From Streptomyces aidingensis (GTDB lineage: Bacteria; Actinomycetota; Actinomycetes; Streptomycetales; Streptomycetaceae): a stretch of DNA of 64,000 bases. Where the stretch lies: positions 913,276-977,275 of the forward strand of contig NZ_FOLM01000001.1 of the NCBI RefSeq assembly GCF_900112355.1. The letters are read 5' to 3'. The notes under the pieces were generated by a model. That model worked only from the letters and a program-made list of their open reading frames with translations, was not told where the DNA came from and searched no databases. Position 1 is the stretch's first letter. The number at the start of each line of letters is the position of its first letter. The translations under genes and the position numbers were made by a program. This document shows, one piece after another, positions 1 to 9,131 of the stretch.

Positions 1-965
1 CGCCGGGCCTGGGCCAGGGCGGCCTTGTGCTCCTCGGTCCAGGCCGCGCCCCGCTGCTCGGCGGGCAGCCCGGCCAGCCCGGCCTCGAAGTGCTCCACCG
101 CCTCGTCGGGGCGGCCCAGTTCCAGGGTGCACAGCCCCATGTTGAGCCGGTTGAACGCGGGCGTCAGCCAGTAGGCGGCCTCCGGCAGCGGCACCGTGGC
201 CGCCGCGTCGGACAGCAGCTCGGCCTGGTCCACCAGGCGCAGCGCATTGGCGGTCTCGCCCATCGCGGCCATGCCGGCCGCGGCCTGGAGCATGTCGGCG
301 AGCCGCTGCGCCGGGTGGGTGCCCGGGGTGAACGCCGCGGCGCTGAACCAGCGGGCGACACCCTGCGGGCACTCCTGCTGCCGGGCGATGTAGCCGCGGA
401 AGTTGAGCGCCTGGGCGGCCAGCAGGCCGTTGCTGATCTCGTCGGCGATCGCCAGGGCCTGGTTCAGCAGCGCCACCGCCCGGGCGTCCTGCCGGGTCTG
501 TGCCTGCAGCCAGCCCGCGAACTGCACGAACTCGGAGGCCACCGCGGCGAGCTGGGCGCGGTGCCGGCCGCGGGCCTCCTTGAGCATGGCGACGACCTCC
601 CGCATCTGGGCCATGACCGCCGGGATCAGGCTCTCCGGGCGGGCCGTGTCGTCCAGCCGCCGGTAGGCCGCCAGCACCCGGGCCAGCGCCTCCACCGTCG
701 CGGCGTCGACCTGCGACGGGCGGGCCGCGCTGCGCGCCAGCCGTTCCTGCTCCTCCTCGCCGGGCACCGTGGCCAGCAGCGCGCCCTGGGCACCCACCAG
801 CCGGTCCAGCGCCTCCGCGAGCTTCCGCGACGGCCGCTGTTTTCCGCGCAGCACCCGGGAGAGATAGGCGACGTCGTAGTGGACGGCTCTGGCGGCGGCC
901 CGCAGCGAATAGCCGTTCTCCGCGAGCATCCTGGCGGACAGCTCCGCGAAGCTCTGCTCACTCAT
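1..965 (-). CDS. XRE-family HTH regulator with TPR-like C-terminus (partial, runs off window)
   Basis: Reading leftward from ATG at 965 gives an N-terminus with a Cro/C1-type helix-turn-helix (SLRAAARAVHYDVAYLSRVL, about residues 21-40, then RGKQRPS). A long alanine-rich helical region follows that looks like tetratricopeptide repeats (motifs such as ALNFRGYIARQQ). The frame stays open to base 1, so the C-terminus is missing. This architecture is common in Streptomyces for cytoplasmic regulators, some of them linked to neighbouring small genes. The target is unknown. GTTGAC-type repeats lie immediately upstream and could be an autoregulatory operator. The family call is confident; the function is not. 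Confidence 0.8.
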   Translation of the reverse strand, partial: MSEQSFAELSARMLAENGYSLRAAARAVHYDVAYLSRVLRGKQRPSRKLAEALDRLVGAQGALLATVPGEEEQERLARSAARPSQVDAATVEALARVLAAYRRLDDTARPESLIPAVMAQMREVVAMLKEARGRHRAQLAAVASEFVQFAGWLQAQTRQDARAVALLNQALAIADEISNGLLAAQALNFRGYIARQQECPQGVARWFSAAAFTPGTHPAQRLADMLQAAAGMAAMGETANALRLVDQAELLSDAAATVPLPEAAYWLTPAFNRLNMGLCTLELGRPDEAVEHFEAGLAGLPAEQRGAAWTEEHKAALAQAR

Positions 966-979
966 GGTGACCCCGGTGT

Positions 980-1028
980 GTTGACTCCGGGCTCCATGGT
1001 AGTCAACGGAGGGTCAACGCAGATCAAC
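980..1028 (-). promoter_or_regulatory. Cluster of four GTTGAC-type repeats upstream of the XRE regulator
   Basis: GTTGACT at 980-986 and AGTCAAC at 1001-1007 form a perfect 7-bp inverted repeat. Two more copies in the AGTCAAC orientation follow, GGTCAAC at 1012-1018 and GATCAAC at 1022-1028, with starts about 10-11 bp apart, so they would lie on one face of the helix. The cluster begins 15 bp upstream of the start codon at 965, which suits an operator and/or a TTGAC -35 element. The rest of the gap up to 1298 shows no gene. Confidence 0.45.
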
Positions 1029-1298
1029 TCCCGGGTAGTCGGGCGGTTACTCCAGCATGGTCGGGCAAGCACACGCACCCCGGTGCCGGTTGGCGGGCCG
1101 GGAGATGGAGCCGACCTCGGTGAGGAGCACCTGAATGGCCAACAGCACTGCCCGGGTGTGGGGGCGTGCGAAGCGGCGGCCGGCCCCCGGCCCCGCGGGA
1201 CGCGAGGGACGACCGGGGCCGCAGGGCGGTGAGCCGGCCGCCGCCGGGCACAGAGCCACGCCCCCGCCCCGACCGGCGGGCCGGCGGCGGGTGGGGCC

Positions 1299-1586
1299 GT
1301 GAACGAACAGGCGCCCGGGCTGACGGTGGGGCTGGTGGTGCGGGACACCGCACGCGACCGGCTCGGTGAGGTCGTGGACCTCGGCGAGCGCCGGGTGCGG
1401 CTGCGGCCGGTGGACGGCGGCCGGGAATGGGAGGCCGATCCGGGCCGCGTGGTGGTGCTGGGCCGGCACGGCTCCCTGCGCGTCGAACTCGCCCTGGTCA
1501 ATCAGCGCAGCCGGGCCGCCGCGGACGTCAGAAGCCGAGGCGGCGAAGCTGTCTGGGGTCGCGCTGCCAGTCCTTGGCGACCTTGA
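1299..1586 (+). CDS. Small conserved actinomycete hypothetical protein
   Basis: GTG start; 95 residues. The first 70 or so residues look like a small beta-rich domain (GLVVRDTARDRLGEVVDL, then RLRPVDGGREWEADPG). This resembles a short Streptomyces hypothetical family that begins with a 'V.D..R.R.G.V' pattern and contains a GGREW motif. The 3' end overlaps the tail of the convergent era gene by 59 bp, so the last 20 residues, which are low in structure, are probably dispensable. No ribosome-binding site is obvious. No function is assigned. Confidence 0.55.
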   Translation: MNEQAPGLTVGLVVRDTARDRLGEVVDLGERRVRLRPVDGGREWEADPGRVVVLGRHGSLRVELALVNQRSRAAADVRSRGGEAVWGRAASPWRP

Positions 1587-2451
1587 CATGCAGGTCCAGG
1601 TAGACCGGGGTGCCGAGCAGGGCCTCGATATGGCGGCGGGAGGTGGTGCCGACCTCCTTCAGGCGCCTGCCCTTGGGGCCGATCACGATGCCCTTCTGGC
1701 TGGGGCGCTCGATGTAGATGTAGGCGTGGATGTCCAGCAGCGGCCGGTCCGCCGGGCGGTCCTCGCGGGGCAGCATCTCCTCCACCACCACCGCGATGGA
1801 GTGCGGCAGTTCGTCCCGCACACCCTCCAGGGCGGCCTCCCGGATCAGCTCGGCCACCATCACCTGCTCCGGCTCGTCCGTCAGCTCGCCCTCCGGATAG
1901 AGCGGCGGGCCCTCGGGGAGCAGCGGGACCAGCAGCTCGGCCAGCAGACCGACCTGGCGGCCCTCGGTGGCCGAGACCGGGACGATCTCGGCCCATTCGA
2001 TGCCCAGCTCCCGGCCCAGCGCCTCCACCGCCACCAGGCGCTCGGCCAGGGTGCGGGCGTCCACCAGGTCCGTCTTGGTGACCACGGCCACCTTGGGGGT
2101 GCGCTTGATATGGGCCAGCTCCTGGGCGATGAACCGGTCGCCCGGGCCGGTCCGCTGGTCGGCGGGCAGGCAGAAGCCGATCACGTCCACCTCCGCCCAG
2201 GTGGTGCGCACCACGTCGTTCAGCCGCTGGCCGAGCAGGGTGCGCGGCTTGTGCAGGCCGGGGGTGTCCACCAGCACGAGCTGGGCGTCCGGGCGGTGCA
2301 CGATGCCGCGCACCGTGTGCCGGGTGGTCTGCGGCCGGTTGGAGGTGATCGCCACCTTGGTGCCCACCAGCGCGTTGGTCAGGGTGGACTTGCCCGCGTT
2401 GGGGCGGCCGACGAAGCAGGCGAAGCCGGAGCGGTGGGCTGGTTCGGTCAT
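1528..2451 (-). CDS. era: GTPase Era
   Basis: 307 residues, usual length for Era, the KH-domain GTPase that binds the 3' end of 16S rRNA during 30S subunit maturation. G1 is GRPNAGKS (about residues 15-22), G3 is DTPG, and G4 is TKTD. The C-terminal KH domain carries GPKGRRLKEVG in place of the more usual GxxG loop context. It is the last gene of a leftward cluster with phoH, ybeY, a CorC-like protein and a cytidine-deaminase-like protein, 44 bp after the latter. This ribosome-maturation grouping is conserved in actinobacteria. Confidence 0.97.
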   Translation of the reverse strand: MTEPAHRSGFACFVGRPNAGKSTLTNALVGTKVAITSNRPQTTRHTVRGIVHRPDAQLVLVDTPGLHKPRTLLGQRLNDVVRTTWAEVDVIGFCLPADQRTGPGDRFIAQELAHIKRTPKVAVVTKTDLVDARTLAERLVAVEALGRELGIEWAEIVPVSATEGRQVGLLAELLVPLLPEGPPLYPEGELTDEPEQVMVAELIREAALEGVRDELPHSIAVVVEEMLPREDRPADRPLLDIHAYIYIERPSQKGIVIGPKGRRLKEVGTTSRRHIEALLGTPVYLDLHVKVAKDWQRDPRQLRRLGF

Positions 2452-2495
2452 CCGGCCATTCTCCCCGATCCGCGGGGATGCTCCGGCCGTCCGGC

Positions 2496-2846
2496 TCAGG
2501 CGGGGACGGTGGTGCGCAGCGTGCCGTCCGGGGCGGCCAGCAGCACGGGCGTGCCGGCGCCGCCGAGATCGCGGACCGCCGACCGGTCGGCCTCCGGAAC
2601 CGTCTCCGCGGCCGAGACCACGGCCGCCGCCTCCAGCGAGCGGGCGCCGCTGGCCACCGCCATGGCCACGGCGGTGCGCAGCGCGCTCAGCTCCAGCGAC
2701 GGCAGGGCGACGGTGCCGGCCACATAGGTGCGGCCGGTCTCGTCGCGCACCGCGGCGCCCTCGGGCACACCGTTGCGGGCCCGGGCGCTGCGCGCCAGGG
2801 TGATGATCTTGCGGTTCTCGGGATCCATGGCGAGTGCGTCGGTCAT
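2496..2846 (-). CDS. Cytidine-deaminase-like protein lacking the zinc site
   Basis: 116 residues. Position between corC-like and era, length and the pattern LELSALRTAVAMAVASGA correspond to the cytidine deaminase fold, where active enzymes have (C/H)AE followed by PCxxC. Neither the Cys/His ligand nor the PCxxC pair is present: the region that should read PCGxCRQ reads VPEADRSAV. The protein is therefore probably not a zinc deaminase despite its ancestry. An alternative start (Met7) exists. It sits 33 bp after the CorC-like gene, in the same operon. Confidence 0.75.
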   Translation of the reverse strand: MTDALAMDPENRKIITLARSARARNGVPEGAAVRDETGRTYVAGTVALPSLELSALRTAVAMAVASGARSLEAAAVVSAAETVPEADRSAVRDLGGAGTPVLLAAPDGTLRTTVPA

Positions 2847-2879
2847 GGCAGGAGCGTAGACGCTCGGGAGATCCGGCGG

Positions 2880-4277
2880 TCAGGCGTCCGGATGGCCGCC
2901 GCCGTCCGGCGGGCCGTGGCCCCGGGCGTCCTCCCGGGCGGCGCCGGTCTCCTCCTCGTCCGGCCCGGGCTCGCGGCGCACCGGCTCCACCAGCACGGTG
3001 ACGATCTTGTTCCGGCGGCCGGACGGCGGCTCGGCGGTGAGCCGCAGCGCCACCAGACGCGGATCGGTGCCATAGCGCCGCTCGGCCCGCTCCCCGGTCA
3101 GCTCCACCTCGGCCACCGCCCCGGCGATCGGCACCCGGCCCAGCTCCTTGGCCAGCAGCCCGCCGACCGTCTCCACATCCTGGTCGACGAGCTGCACGGA
3201 GTACAGCTCGCCCAGATCGTCCAGGGAGAGCCGGGCGGTGACCCGGTAGCGGTCCTCGCCCAGCGGCTCGGCGGGCGGCAGCTCCTGGTCGTACTCGTCG
3301 GTGATCTCGCCGACGATCTCCTCCAGGATGTCCTCGATGGTGATCAGCCCGGCGGTGCCGCCGTACTCGTCGATCACCACGGCCGCGTGGATGCGGTCGC
3401 GCTGCATCTCCCGCAGCAGGTCGCCGGCGTTCTTGGTGTCCGGCACAAAGGACGCCGGGCGCATGGCGTCGGCCACCCGCTCGCCCTCCGCCTCCCGGCT
3501 GATGTGCGTCTTGCGGGCCAGGTCCTTGAGATAGACGATCCCGACGATGTCGTCGTCGTTCTCGCCGGTGACCGGGATGCGGGAGAAGCCCGAGCGCAGC
3601 GCCAGGTTGAGCGCCGCCCGGATGGTCTTGTCCCGGCCGATGGTGATCAGATCGGTGCGCGGCACCATCACCTCGCGGACCATGGTGTCGCCCAGCTCGA
3701 AGACCGAGTGCACCATCCGGCGTTCGGCGTCCTCGATCAACTGGTCCCGCTGGGCCAGGTCCACCATGGCCCGCAGCTCGGCCTCGGAGTCGAACGGGCC
3801 CTGACGGAAGCCCTTGCCCGGGGTCAGCGCGTTGCCCAGCAGGATCAGTGACTGGGTGAGCGGCGCCAGCACCCGGGCCAGCGGGATCAGCACATGGGCG
3901 GCGGCGGTGGAGGTGACCTCCGGATGCTGGCGGCCGATGGTGCGCGGCGAGACCCCGACGGCCACGAAGGAGATCAGCAGCATCACCGCGAAGGCCACGG
4001 CCAGCGCCTGCCAGCCGGAGTCGATGGCCTCCAGGCAGGCGTAGGTGACCAGGACGGCCGCGGCCGTCTCGCCGGCCACCCGCAGCAGCAGCGCCAGATT
4101 GAGATAGCGCGTCGGGTCCTGGGCCACCACGGCCAGCCGGGCGGCGCCGCGGCGGCCCGCCCGGACCGCCTCGTCCGCCCGGTAGACGGAGATCCGGCCC
4201 AGCGCGGCCTCGGCACAGGCGGCCAGCCAGGCGAGGAACACCAGCGCGGCGACCGCGGTGAGAAGGGAGCCGTTCAT
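2880..4277 (-). CDS. CNNM/CorC-family (hemolysin-like) membrane protein with CBS pair
   Basis: 465 residues from ATG at 4277. The N-terminal 200 residues are a DUF21/CNNM membrane domain with several hydrophobic segments (for example [20 protein letters not shown], and a stretch around [18 protein letters not shown]). The tandem CBS domains follow ([51 protein letters not shown]). A CorC_HlyC domain near residues 345-425 ([16 protein letters not shown]) precedes an acidic tail. The family is linked to divalent cation (Mg/Co) efflux. It lies 23 bp after ybeY. Confidence 0.92.
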   Translation of the reverse strand: MNGSLLTAVAALVFLAWLAACAEAALGRISVYRADEAVRAGRRGAARLAVVAQDPTRYLNLALLLRVAGETAAAVLVTYACLEAIDSGWQALAVAFAVMLLISFVAVGVSPRTIGRQHPEVTSTAAAHVLIPLARVLAPLTQSLILLGNALTPGKGFRQGPFDSEAELRAMVDLAQRDQLIEDAERRMVHSVFELGDTMVREVMVPRTDLITIGRDKTIRAALNLALRSGFSRIPVTGENDDDIVGIVYLKDLARKTHISREAEGERVADAMRPASFVPDTKNAGDLLREMQRDRIHAAVVIDEYGGTAGLITIEDILEEIVGEITDEYDQELPPAEPLGEDRYRVTARLSLDDLGELYSVQLVDQDVETVGGLLAKELGRVPIAGAVAEVELTGERAERRYGTDPRLVALRLTAEPPSGRRNKIVTVLVEPVRREPGPDEEETGAAREDARGHGPPDGGGHPDA

Positions 4278-4300
4278 GGTCCGCCGGTCAGCTCCTCGGC

Positions 4301-4798
4301 TCAGCTCATGGTGGGGGCGGGCGAGGGGCCGGTGCGCCCGCGTTCGGCGCGCCAGCCGTCCACGATGGCCTTCTGGAGGCCGAACATCTCGGCGCGCTCG
4401 CCCGGGTCCTCGTGGTCGTAGCCCAGCAGATGCAGCACCCCGTGCACGGTGAGCAACTGGAGTTCGTCGTCCATGGAGTGCCGGGTGGGCGCGTCGGCGC
4501 CCTGCCGGGCGGCGACCTCGGGGCACAGCACGATGTCGCCCAGCAGGCCGGGCGGCGGCTCCTCGTCGTCCCGGGCGGGCGGGCGCAGCTCGTCCATGGG
4601 GAAGGACATCACGTCCGTGGGGCCGGGGAGATCCATCCACTGCACATGGAGCTGGGCCATCGCCGCCGCGTCGACGGCGATGACCGACAGCTCCGACAGC
4701 GGATGGATGCGCATCCGGGCCAGGGCGTAGCGCGCGATGTCGAGCACGGCGGGCTCGTCGAAGTCCTGGCCCGACTCGTTGTTCACTTCGATGGCCAT
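4301..4798 (-). CDS. ybeY: Endoribonuclease YbeY (16S rRNA 3' maturation)
   Basis: 165 residues from ATG at 4798. The signature [20 protein letters not shown] gives the three zinc-binding histidines (HxxxHxxxxxH). The protein acts with Era in 16S 3'-end processing and ribosome quality control. I chose ATG 4798 because the conserved N-terminus [10 protein letters not shown] begins there and GAGGAC lies about 10 bp upstream. An in-frame GTG at 4837 overlaps the phoH stop as GTGA and would add 13 residues and couple translation to phoH. Confidence 0.95.
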   Translation of the reverse strand: MAIEVNNESGQDFDEPAVLDIARYALARMRIHPLSELSVIAVDAAAMAQLHVQWMDLPGPTDVMSFPMDELRPPARDDEEPPPGLLGDIVLCPEVAARQGADAPTRHSMDDELQLLTVHGVLHLLGYDHEDPGERAEMFGLQKAIVDGWRAERGRTGPSPAPTMS

Positions 4799-4833
4799 GC
4801 GGCAGTCAGTCCTCGTGGGCGGGGTCGGCGCGG

Positions 4834-5931
4834 TCACTCTCCGCCGCGGCGCCGTCCGCCGTCCCGCGGCCGGTCGGCCGGCGGTCGGCCGGCGGTCCGG
4901 TGCAGGGCCCCGTGATCGGTGCCGGTGCTGCGGTCGTACCGGTCGTAGGCGTCCACGATACGGCCGACCAGCTTGTGCCGGACCACGTCGCTGCTGCTGA
5001 GCAGGGAGAAGTGCACATCCTCCACGCCGTGCAGGATCTCCTGCACCTGACGCAGCCCGCTCCTGGTGCCGCCGGGCAGATCGACCTGGGTGACATCGCC
5101 GGTGATCACGATCTTGGAATCGAAGCCGAGCCGGGTGAGGAACATCTTCATCTGCTCGGGATTGGTGTTCTGCGCTTCATCCAGAATGATGAAGGCGTCA
5201 TTGAGCGTACGTCCGCGCATATAGGCCAGCGGCGCCACCTCGATCGTGCCCGCCGCCATCAGCCTTGGGATGGAATCGGGGTCGATCATGTCGTGCAGGG
5301 CGTCGTAGAGCGGGCGCAGATACGGATCGATCTTCTCGTAGAGCGTGCCGGGCAGAAAGCCGAGCCGCTCGCCCGCCTCCACCGCGGGACGGGTCAGAAT
5401 GATCCGGTTGACCTGCTTGGACTGCAGATACTGCACCGCCTTGGCCATGGCCAGATAGGTCTTGCCGGTACCGGCCGGCCCGATGCCGAACACCACGGTG
5501 TGCCTGTCGATGGCATCGACATAGCGCTTCTGGTTCAGCGTCTTGGGACGGATCGTCCGGCCGCGGTTGGACAGGATGTTCTGGGTGAGCACCTCCGCCG
5601 GGCTGGCGCCGGGGCCCTCGCCGCTGCTGCGCAGCATGGCGATGGACCGCTCGACGGCGTCCTCGGTCATCGGCTGACCGGTGCGGAGCACCAGCATCAT
5701 CTCGTCGAACAGCCGCTGGACCAGGGCCACCTCGCCGGGCTCACCGGTGGCGCGGATCTCATTGCCGCGGACGTGGATGTCCACGCCGGGGAAGGACGTT
5801 TCGATGACGCGCAGCAGGGCGTCGCCGGATCCGAGGACCGTCACCATGGGGTGGTTGGCCGGCACGGTGAACCGGGCTGTGGCCGCCTCTTCGGCGGGAG
5901 CCGCTGCCTGCTGAGTGGGTGTGTGGGTCAT
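4834..5931 (-). CDS. phoH: PhoH-like ATPase
   Basis: 365 residues, typical of PhoH/PhoL proteins, cytoplasmic P-loop NTPases associated with RNA metabolism. A KH-like N-terminal region ([17 protein letters not shown]) precedes Walker [21 protein letters not shown] and Walker [20 protein letters not shown] and [11 protein letters not shown] are also characteristic. It is the first gene of the phoH-ybeY-corC-cda-era cluster. The start MTHTPTQQ at 5931 gives a short disordered leader before the folded part. Confidence 0.95.
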   Translation of the reverse strand: MTHTPTQQAAAPAEEAATARFTVPANHPMVTVLGSGDALLRVIETSFPGVDIHVRGNEIRATGEPGEVALVQRLFDEMMLVLRTGQPMTEDAVERSIAMLRSSGEGPGASPAEVLTQNILSNRGRTIRPKTLNQKRYVDAIDRHTVVFGIGPAGTGKTYLAMAKAVQYLQSKQVNRIILTRPAVEAGERLGFLPGTLYEKIDPYLRPLYDALHDMIDPDSIPRLMAAGTIEVAPLAYMRGRTLNDAFIILDEAQNTNPEQMKMFLTRLGFDSKIVITGDVTQVDLPGGTRSGLRQVQEILHGVEDVHFSLLSSSDVVRHKLVGRIVDAYDRYDRSTGTDHGALHRTAGRPPADRPRDGGRRRGGE

Positions 5932-6023
5932 GGGCGGTCCCGGGGGACCTCTTCATCCCTCTCTGGAACTCGGGGGCCGGAGAAGTCCAGCCTACGACGC
6001 CGGGCCGACAACGCCCTAGGCAA

Positions 6024-7469
6024 TTACCCCAAGTCATCCCCCCTGGCCCTCCGCGACCCCCGCGACCCCCGCGACGCCCGCGAGTCCCGGCGGCCCCCGC
6101 CGTCCGGCCCGGCCGGCCGGGGGCCGTTGTCCAGCAGGGGGAAGCCGAGGGTGGGAATGGCGCGGGGCAGCGGGGCGCAGGAAGCCGTCCAGCGGCCGGC
6201 CCCGGCCGGCTCGGCGCAGCCCGGCAGCAACCGGTCCAGAAAGGCGTAGCGGGCCAGTGCGGGGGGCACGGAGCGGCTTCGGGCCCCTTGGGCCGCGCCC
6301 CGGGCACGGGCCCACCAGGCGGCGATCTGGGCCCATCCGGGGGCGGACAGCGAGCCGCCGAACTCCTGCACCGACAGCGCGGCGGTCAGCCCGGCGAACG
6401 CCAGCCGGTCCGGCAGCGGCCAGCCGGCCAGCGTGGCGGTGACGAAGCCGGCGATGAAGACGTCCCCGGCGCCGGTGGTGTCCAGCGCGTCCACCGGTAT
6501 CGCCGGCACGGAGGCCGTCTCCCCGCTCCGGCCGTCGGCCGCGCAGGCGCCGTCCTCGCCCATGGTCACCACGGCCACCGGCACCCGCTCGGCCAGCCGC
6601 CGGGCGGCGGCCAGCGGGGTGTCCGCGCCGGTGTAGCGCATGGCCTCGGCGGCGTTCGGCAGAAACGCCTCGCAGTGCGCCAGCCCGGGCAGCGCCGCCA
6701 GATCCCAGCGGCCGGTGTCGTCCCAGCCCACGGTGGCGAACAGCCGGCTGCCCGCGCGGGCGGCCGGGACGATCCACTCCTGGTCCCGGTCCGGCGTCAG
6801 CGAGACCACACAGGAGCGGGAGCGCGGGGTGGTTCCCGGAGCGGGGGAGCCGGGATCGGGCGTCGGCGCGGCATGGCCATGCGTGATCATGGTGCGTTCG
6901 CCCTCGTAGGCGAGCGAGACGGTGACCGGGGAGTGCCAGCCGGGAATGGTGCGCGAGTGCGACAGGTCGATGCCCTCGCCGCGCTCCAGCGTCTCCCAGC
7001 AGTACTCGCCGTACTTGTCGTCCCCGAACGCGGCGGCCAGCGAGGTGCGCAGGCCCAGCCGGGCCAGGGCGGTGGCCATGTTGGCGATGCCGCCGGGGCT
7101 GGAGCCCATGCCGCGCGCCCAGTTCTCGGTGCCGCGCACCGGAGCGGCGTCCAGCCCGGTGAAGACGATGTCCAGGAAGACCGTGCCGGTGAGGAAGACG
7201 TCGCAGGGCGGATCGCCTGGGTGGCGCAGCCCGCCCAGCGGATCGACCGGCCGGTGCGGCCGGGTGCCGCCGGGGGAGGCCGCGGGCCGCTCGGCGGCCG
7301 GCTCCTGCCGCCCGCCCGACGGCCGCACCGCCCGCACCGGCACCTCCAGCGGCAGCCGCCGCGCGGCCTTGCCCATGGCCGAGGGGGGCGAAGGAACCGA
7401 TGAAGGAACCGAAGGAACTGAAGGAACTGAAGGAACTGAGGAAGGTGAGGGGTCTGTGCTGGTGTCCAC
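6024..7469 (-). CDS. PfkB-family carbohydrate kinase
   Basis: 481 residues from GTG at 7469, which has GGGAG about 7 bp upstream. PfkB signatures are GGIANMATALARLG (signature 1) and DALDTTGAGDVFIAGF (signature 2, with the catalytic Asp in GAGD), so it should phosphorylate a sugar or nucleoside with ATP. The first 95 residues are low-complexity, and residues 10-30 are Ser-Val-Pro repeats encoded by a 9-bp repeat. An alternative ATG at 7376 would drop these repeats but has no visible ribosome-binding site. It diverges from a GH4 phospho-glycosidase gene, suggesting a common sugar pathway. The exact substrate is unknown. Confidence 0.85.
   Translation of the reverse strand: MDTSTDPSPSSVPSVPSVPSVPSSVPSPPSAMGKAARRLPLEVPVRAVRPSGGRQEPAAERPAASPGGTRPHRPVDPLGGLRHPGDPPCDVFLTGTVFLDIVFTGLDAAPVRGTENWARGMGSSPGGIANMATALARLGLRTSLAAAFGDDKYGEYCWETLERGEGIDLSHSRTIPGWHSPVTVSLAYEGERTMITHGHAAPTPDPGSPAPGTTPRSRSCVVSLTPDRDQEWIVPAARAGSRLFATVGWDDTGRWDLAALPGLAHCEAFLPNAAEAMRYTGADTPLAAARRLAERVPVAVVTMGEDGACAADGRSGETASVPAIPVDALDTTGAGDVFIAGFVTATLAGWPLPDRLAFAGLTAALSVQEFGGSLSAPGWAQIAAWWARARGAAQGARSRSVPPALARYAFLDRLLPGCAEPAGAGRWTASCAPLPRAIPTLGFPLLDNGPRPAGPDGGGRRDSRASRGSRGSRRARGDDLG
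7394..7446. repeat. 9-bp tandem repeat (GAAGGAACT-type) inside the kinase N-terminus
   Basis: Four to five imperfect copies of GAAGGAACY run in tandem on the plus strand. On the coding (minus) strand they give repeating Val-Pro-Ser. The unit length keeps frame, so copy-number change would only lengthen or shorten the disordered N-terminus. Confidence 0.7.
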
Positions 7470-7561
7470 CGTCTGCTCCCGGTCGTCAGTCGTGAGATTG
7501 GGCGGCTCGGATCCGCCGCCGCCCGACCGATGTGACCGTTATCTACGGTACGTTCCCTTGC

Positions 7562-8935
7562 GTGAGGCTATCGATCATCGGCGGCGGCGGCTTTCGTGTC
7601 CCCCTGGTATACCGGGCCCTGCTGACAGACGGCGGCGCGGAAGGCGGCGGACCGCCCTTTTCCCGGCTTTTTTCCGACATCGTGCTCTATGACGCCGATC
7701 CGGCGCGGGCCGAGGTGATCGCGGCGGTGCTGCGCGGTCTGCGCGACACCGGCGGCCCGGGCGGCCCGGGCGGCCCGGGCGAGGGCCCGGCGGTGCGGGT
7801 GGCCGCCGATCAGGACGAGGCGCTGCGCGACGCCGACTTCGTCTTCTGCGCGATCCGGGTCGGCGGCACCCGGGCCCGCGCCCGGGACGAGCGGCTGGCG
7901 GTCGCCGAGGGCGTGCTCGGCCAGGAGACGGCCGGCGCCGGCGGCGTGCTCTACGGCCTGCGCACGGTCCCGGTGGCGGTGCGGCTGGCCCGCCGGGTGC
8001 GGGAGCTGGCCCCGCGGGCCTGGGTGATCAACGCGACCAATCCGGCCGGCATGGTCACCGAGGCCATGGCCACGGTGCTGGGACACCGGGTGATCGGGAT
8101 CTGCGACTCCCCGGTGGGCCTGGTGCGCCGGGCCGCCCGGGCCGCCGGCCTGGACCCGGCCGCGCCCGCACTCGGCTACGACTACCTGGGCCTGAACCAC
8201 CTCGGCTGGCTGCGCACCCTGGTCCACGACGGGCGGGACGTGCTGCCGGACCTGCTGGCCGACTCCGACGCGCTCGGATCCTTCGAGGAGGGCCGGCTGT
8301 TCGGCGCCGAATGGCTGCGGGCGCTGGGCGCGATCCCCAACGAGTATCTGTACTACTACTACTTCCGCCGGGAGTCGCTGGAGAAGGAGTGGGAGGCGAC
8401 CGAGACCCGGGGCGAGTTCCTGGACCGGCAGCAGTCGCAGTTCTTCGCCCGGGCGGCGGCCGAGCCGCCGGCCCGGGCGTACGAGCTGTGGCAGGCCGCC
8501 CGGCGGGAGCGGGACGAGACCTATCTCGCGGAGGCCAGAGAGGCCACCGGCGGCTGGCAGCGGGACGCCGAGGACCTGGACGAGGGCGGCTACGAAGGGG
8601 TGGCGCTGGCCACGATGCGCGCCATCCACAACGACCACCGGGTCCGGATGATCCTCAATGTGCGCAACGCCGGGACGGTCACGGCGCTGCCGGACGGCGC
8701 GATCATCGAGACGGTCTGCGAGGTGGGCGCCCAGGGCGCGCACCCGGTGGCCTGCCTGGAGCCGGGGCCGGCCGAGCTCGGCCTGATGCTGCTGGTGAAG
8801 GCCGCGGAGCGGGCCACCATCGAGGCGGCGCTCACCGGCTCCGAGGACGCGGCGTGGCGCGCGCTGGCACTGCACCCGCTGATCGACTCCCCGGCCGTGG
8901 CCGCCCGCCTCCTCGCCCGCGCCGCGGGCCGCTGA
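7562..8935 (+). CDS. GH4-family 6-phospho-beta-glucosidase-like enzyme
   Basis: 457 residues from GTG at 7562. The N-terminal Rossmann motif (LSIIGGGGFRVPLVYRALL) binds NAD. FVFCAIRVGGTRARARDE, INATNPAGMVTEA and ICDSPVGL are GH4 signatures (the NPxG and C-D metal/phosphate site), followed by GLNHLGWL. GH4 enzymes hydrolyse glycosides by an NAD- and Mn-dependent redox mechanism, usually on 6-phosphorylated sugars. An in-frame GTG at 7532 would add ten residues before the Rossmann strand and is less likely. No clear ribosome-binding site is visible; the mRNA may be leaderless. The adjacent divergent PfkB kinase may work on the same sugars. Confidence 0.88.
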   Translation: MRLSIIGGGGFRVPLVYRALLTDGGAEGGGPPFSRLFSDIVLYDADPARAEVIAAVLRGLRDTGGPGGPGGPGEGPAVRVAADQDEALRDADFVFCAIRVGGTRARARDERLAVAEGVLGQETAGAGGVLYGLRTVPVAVRLARRVRELAPRAWVINATNPAGMVTEAMATVLGHRVIGICDSPVGLVRRAARAAGLDPAAPALGYDYLGLNHLGWLRTLVHDGRDVLPDLLADSDALGSFEEGRLFGAEWLRALGAIPNEYLYYYYFRRESLEKEWEATETRGEFLDRQQSQFFARAAAEPPARAYELWQAARRERDETYLAEAREATGGWQRDAEDLDEGGYEGVALATMRAIHNDHRVRMILNVRNAGTVTALPDGAIIETVCEVGAQGAHPVACLEPGPAELGLMLLVKAAERATIEAALTGSEDAAWRALALHPLIDSPAVAARLLARAAGR

Positions 8936-9131
8936 CCCGCGTCCCGCGGGGGCCGTCCCGCGGGTTGCCCGGGAGCGCTCGTTGCGGGAGGGGCCGCCGG
9001 GTCGCGTGGGTCGCGAGGCCCGGGCAGGCCGGGCGGTCCGGCCGCGGCGGTGCGGGCCGCGGGGCGCGTTGTGCGGGCCGTTGGGGACGCCGCCGCGGTG
9101 CGGGCGGTCCGCGGGTTCCCTCGCAGGCGGG

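Noticed and set aside
7394-7446. Possible CRISPR-like repeat array
   Set aside because: The unit is 9 bp with no spacers and lies in a coding frame.
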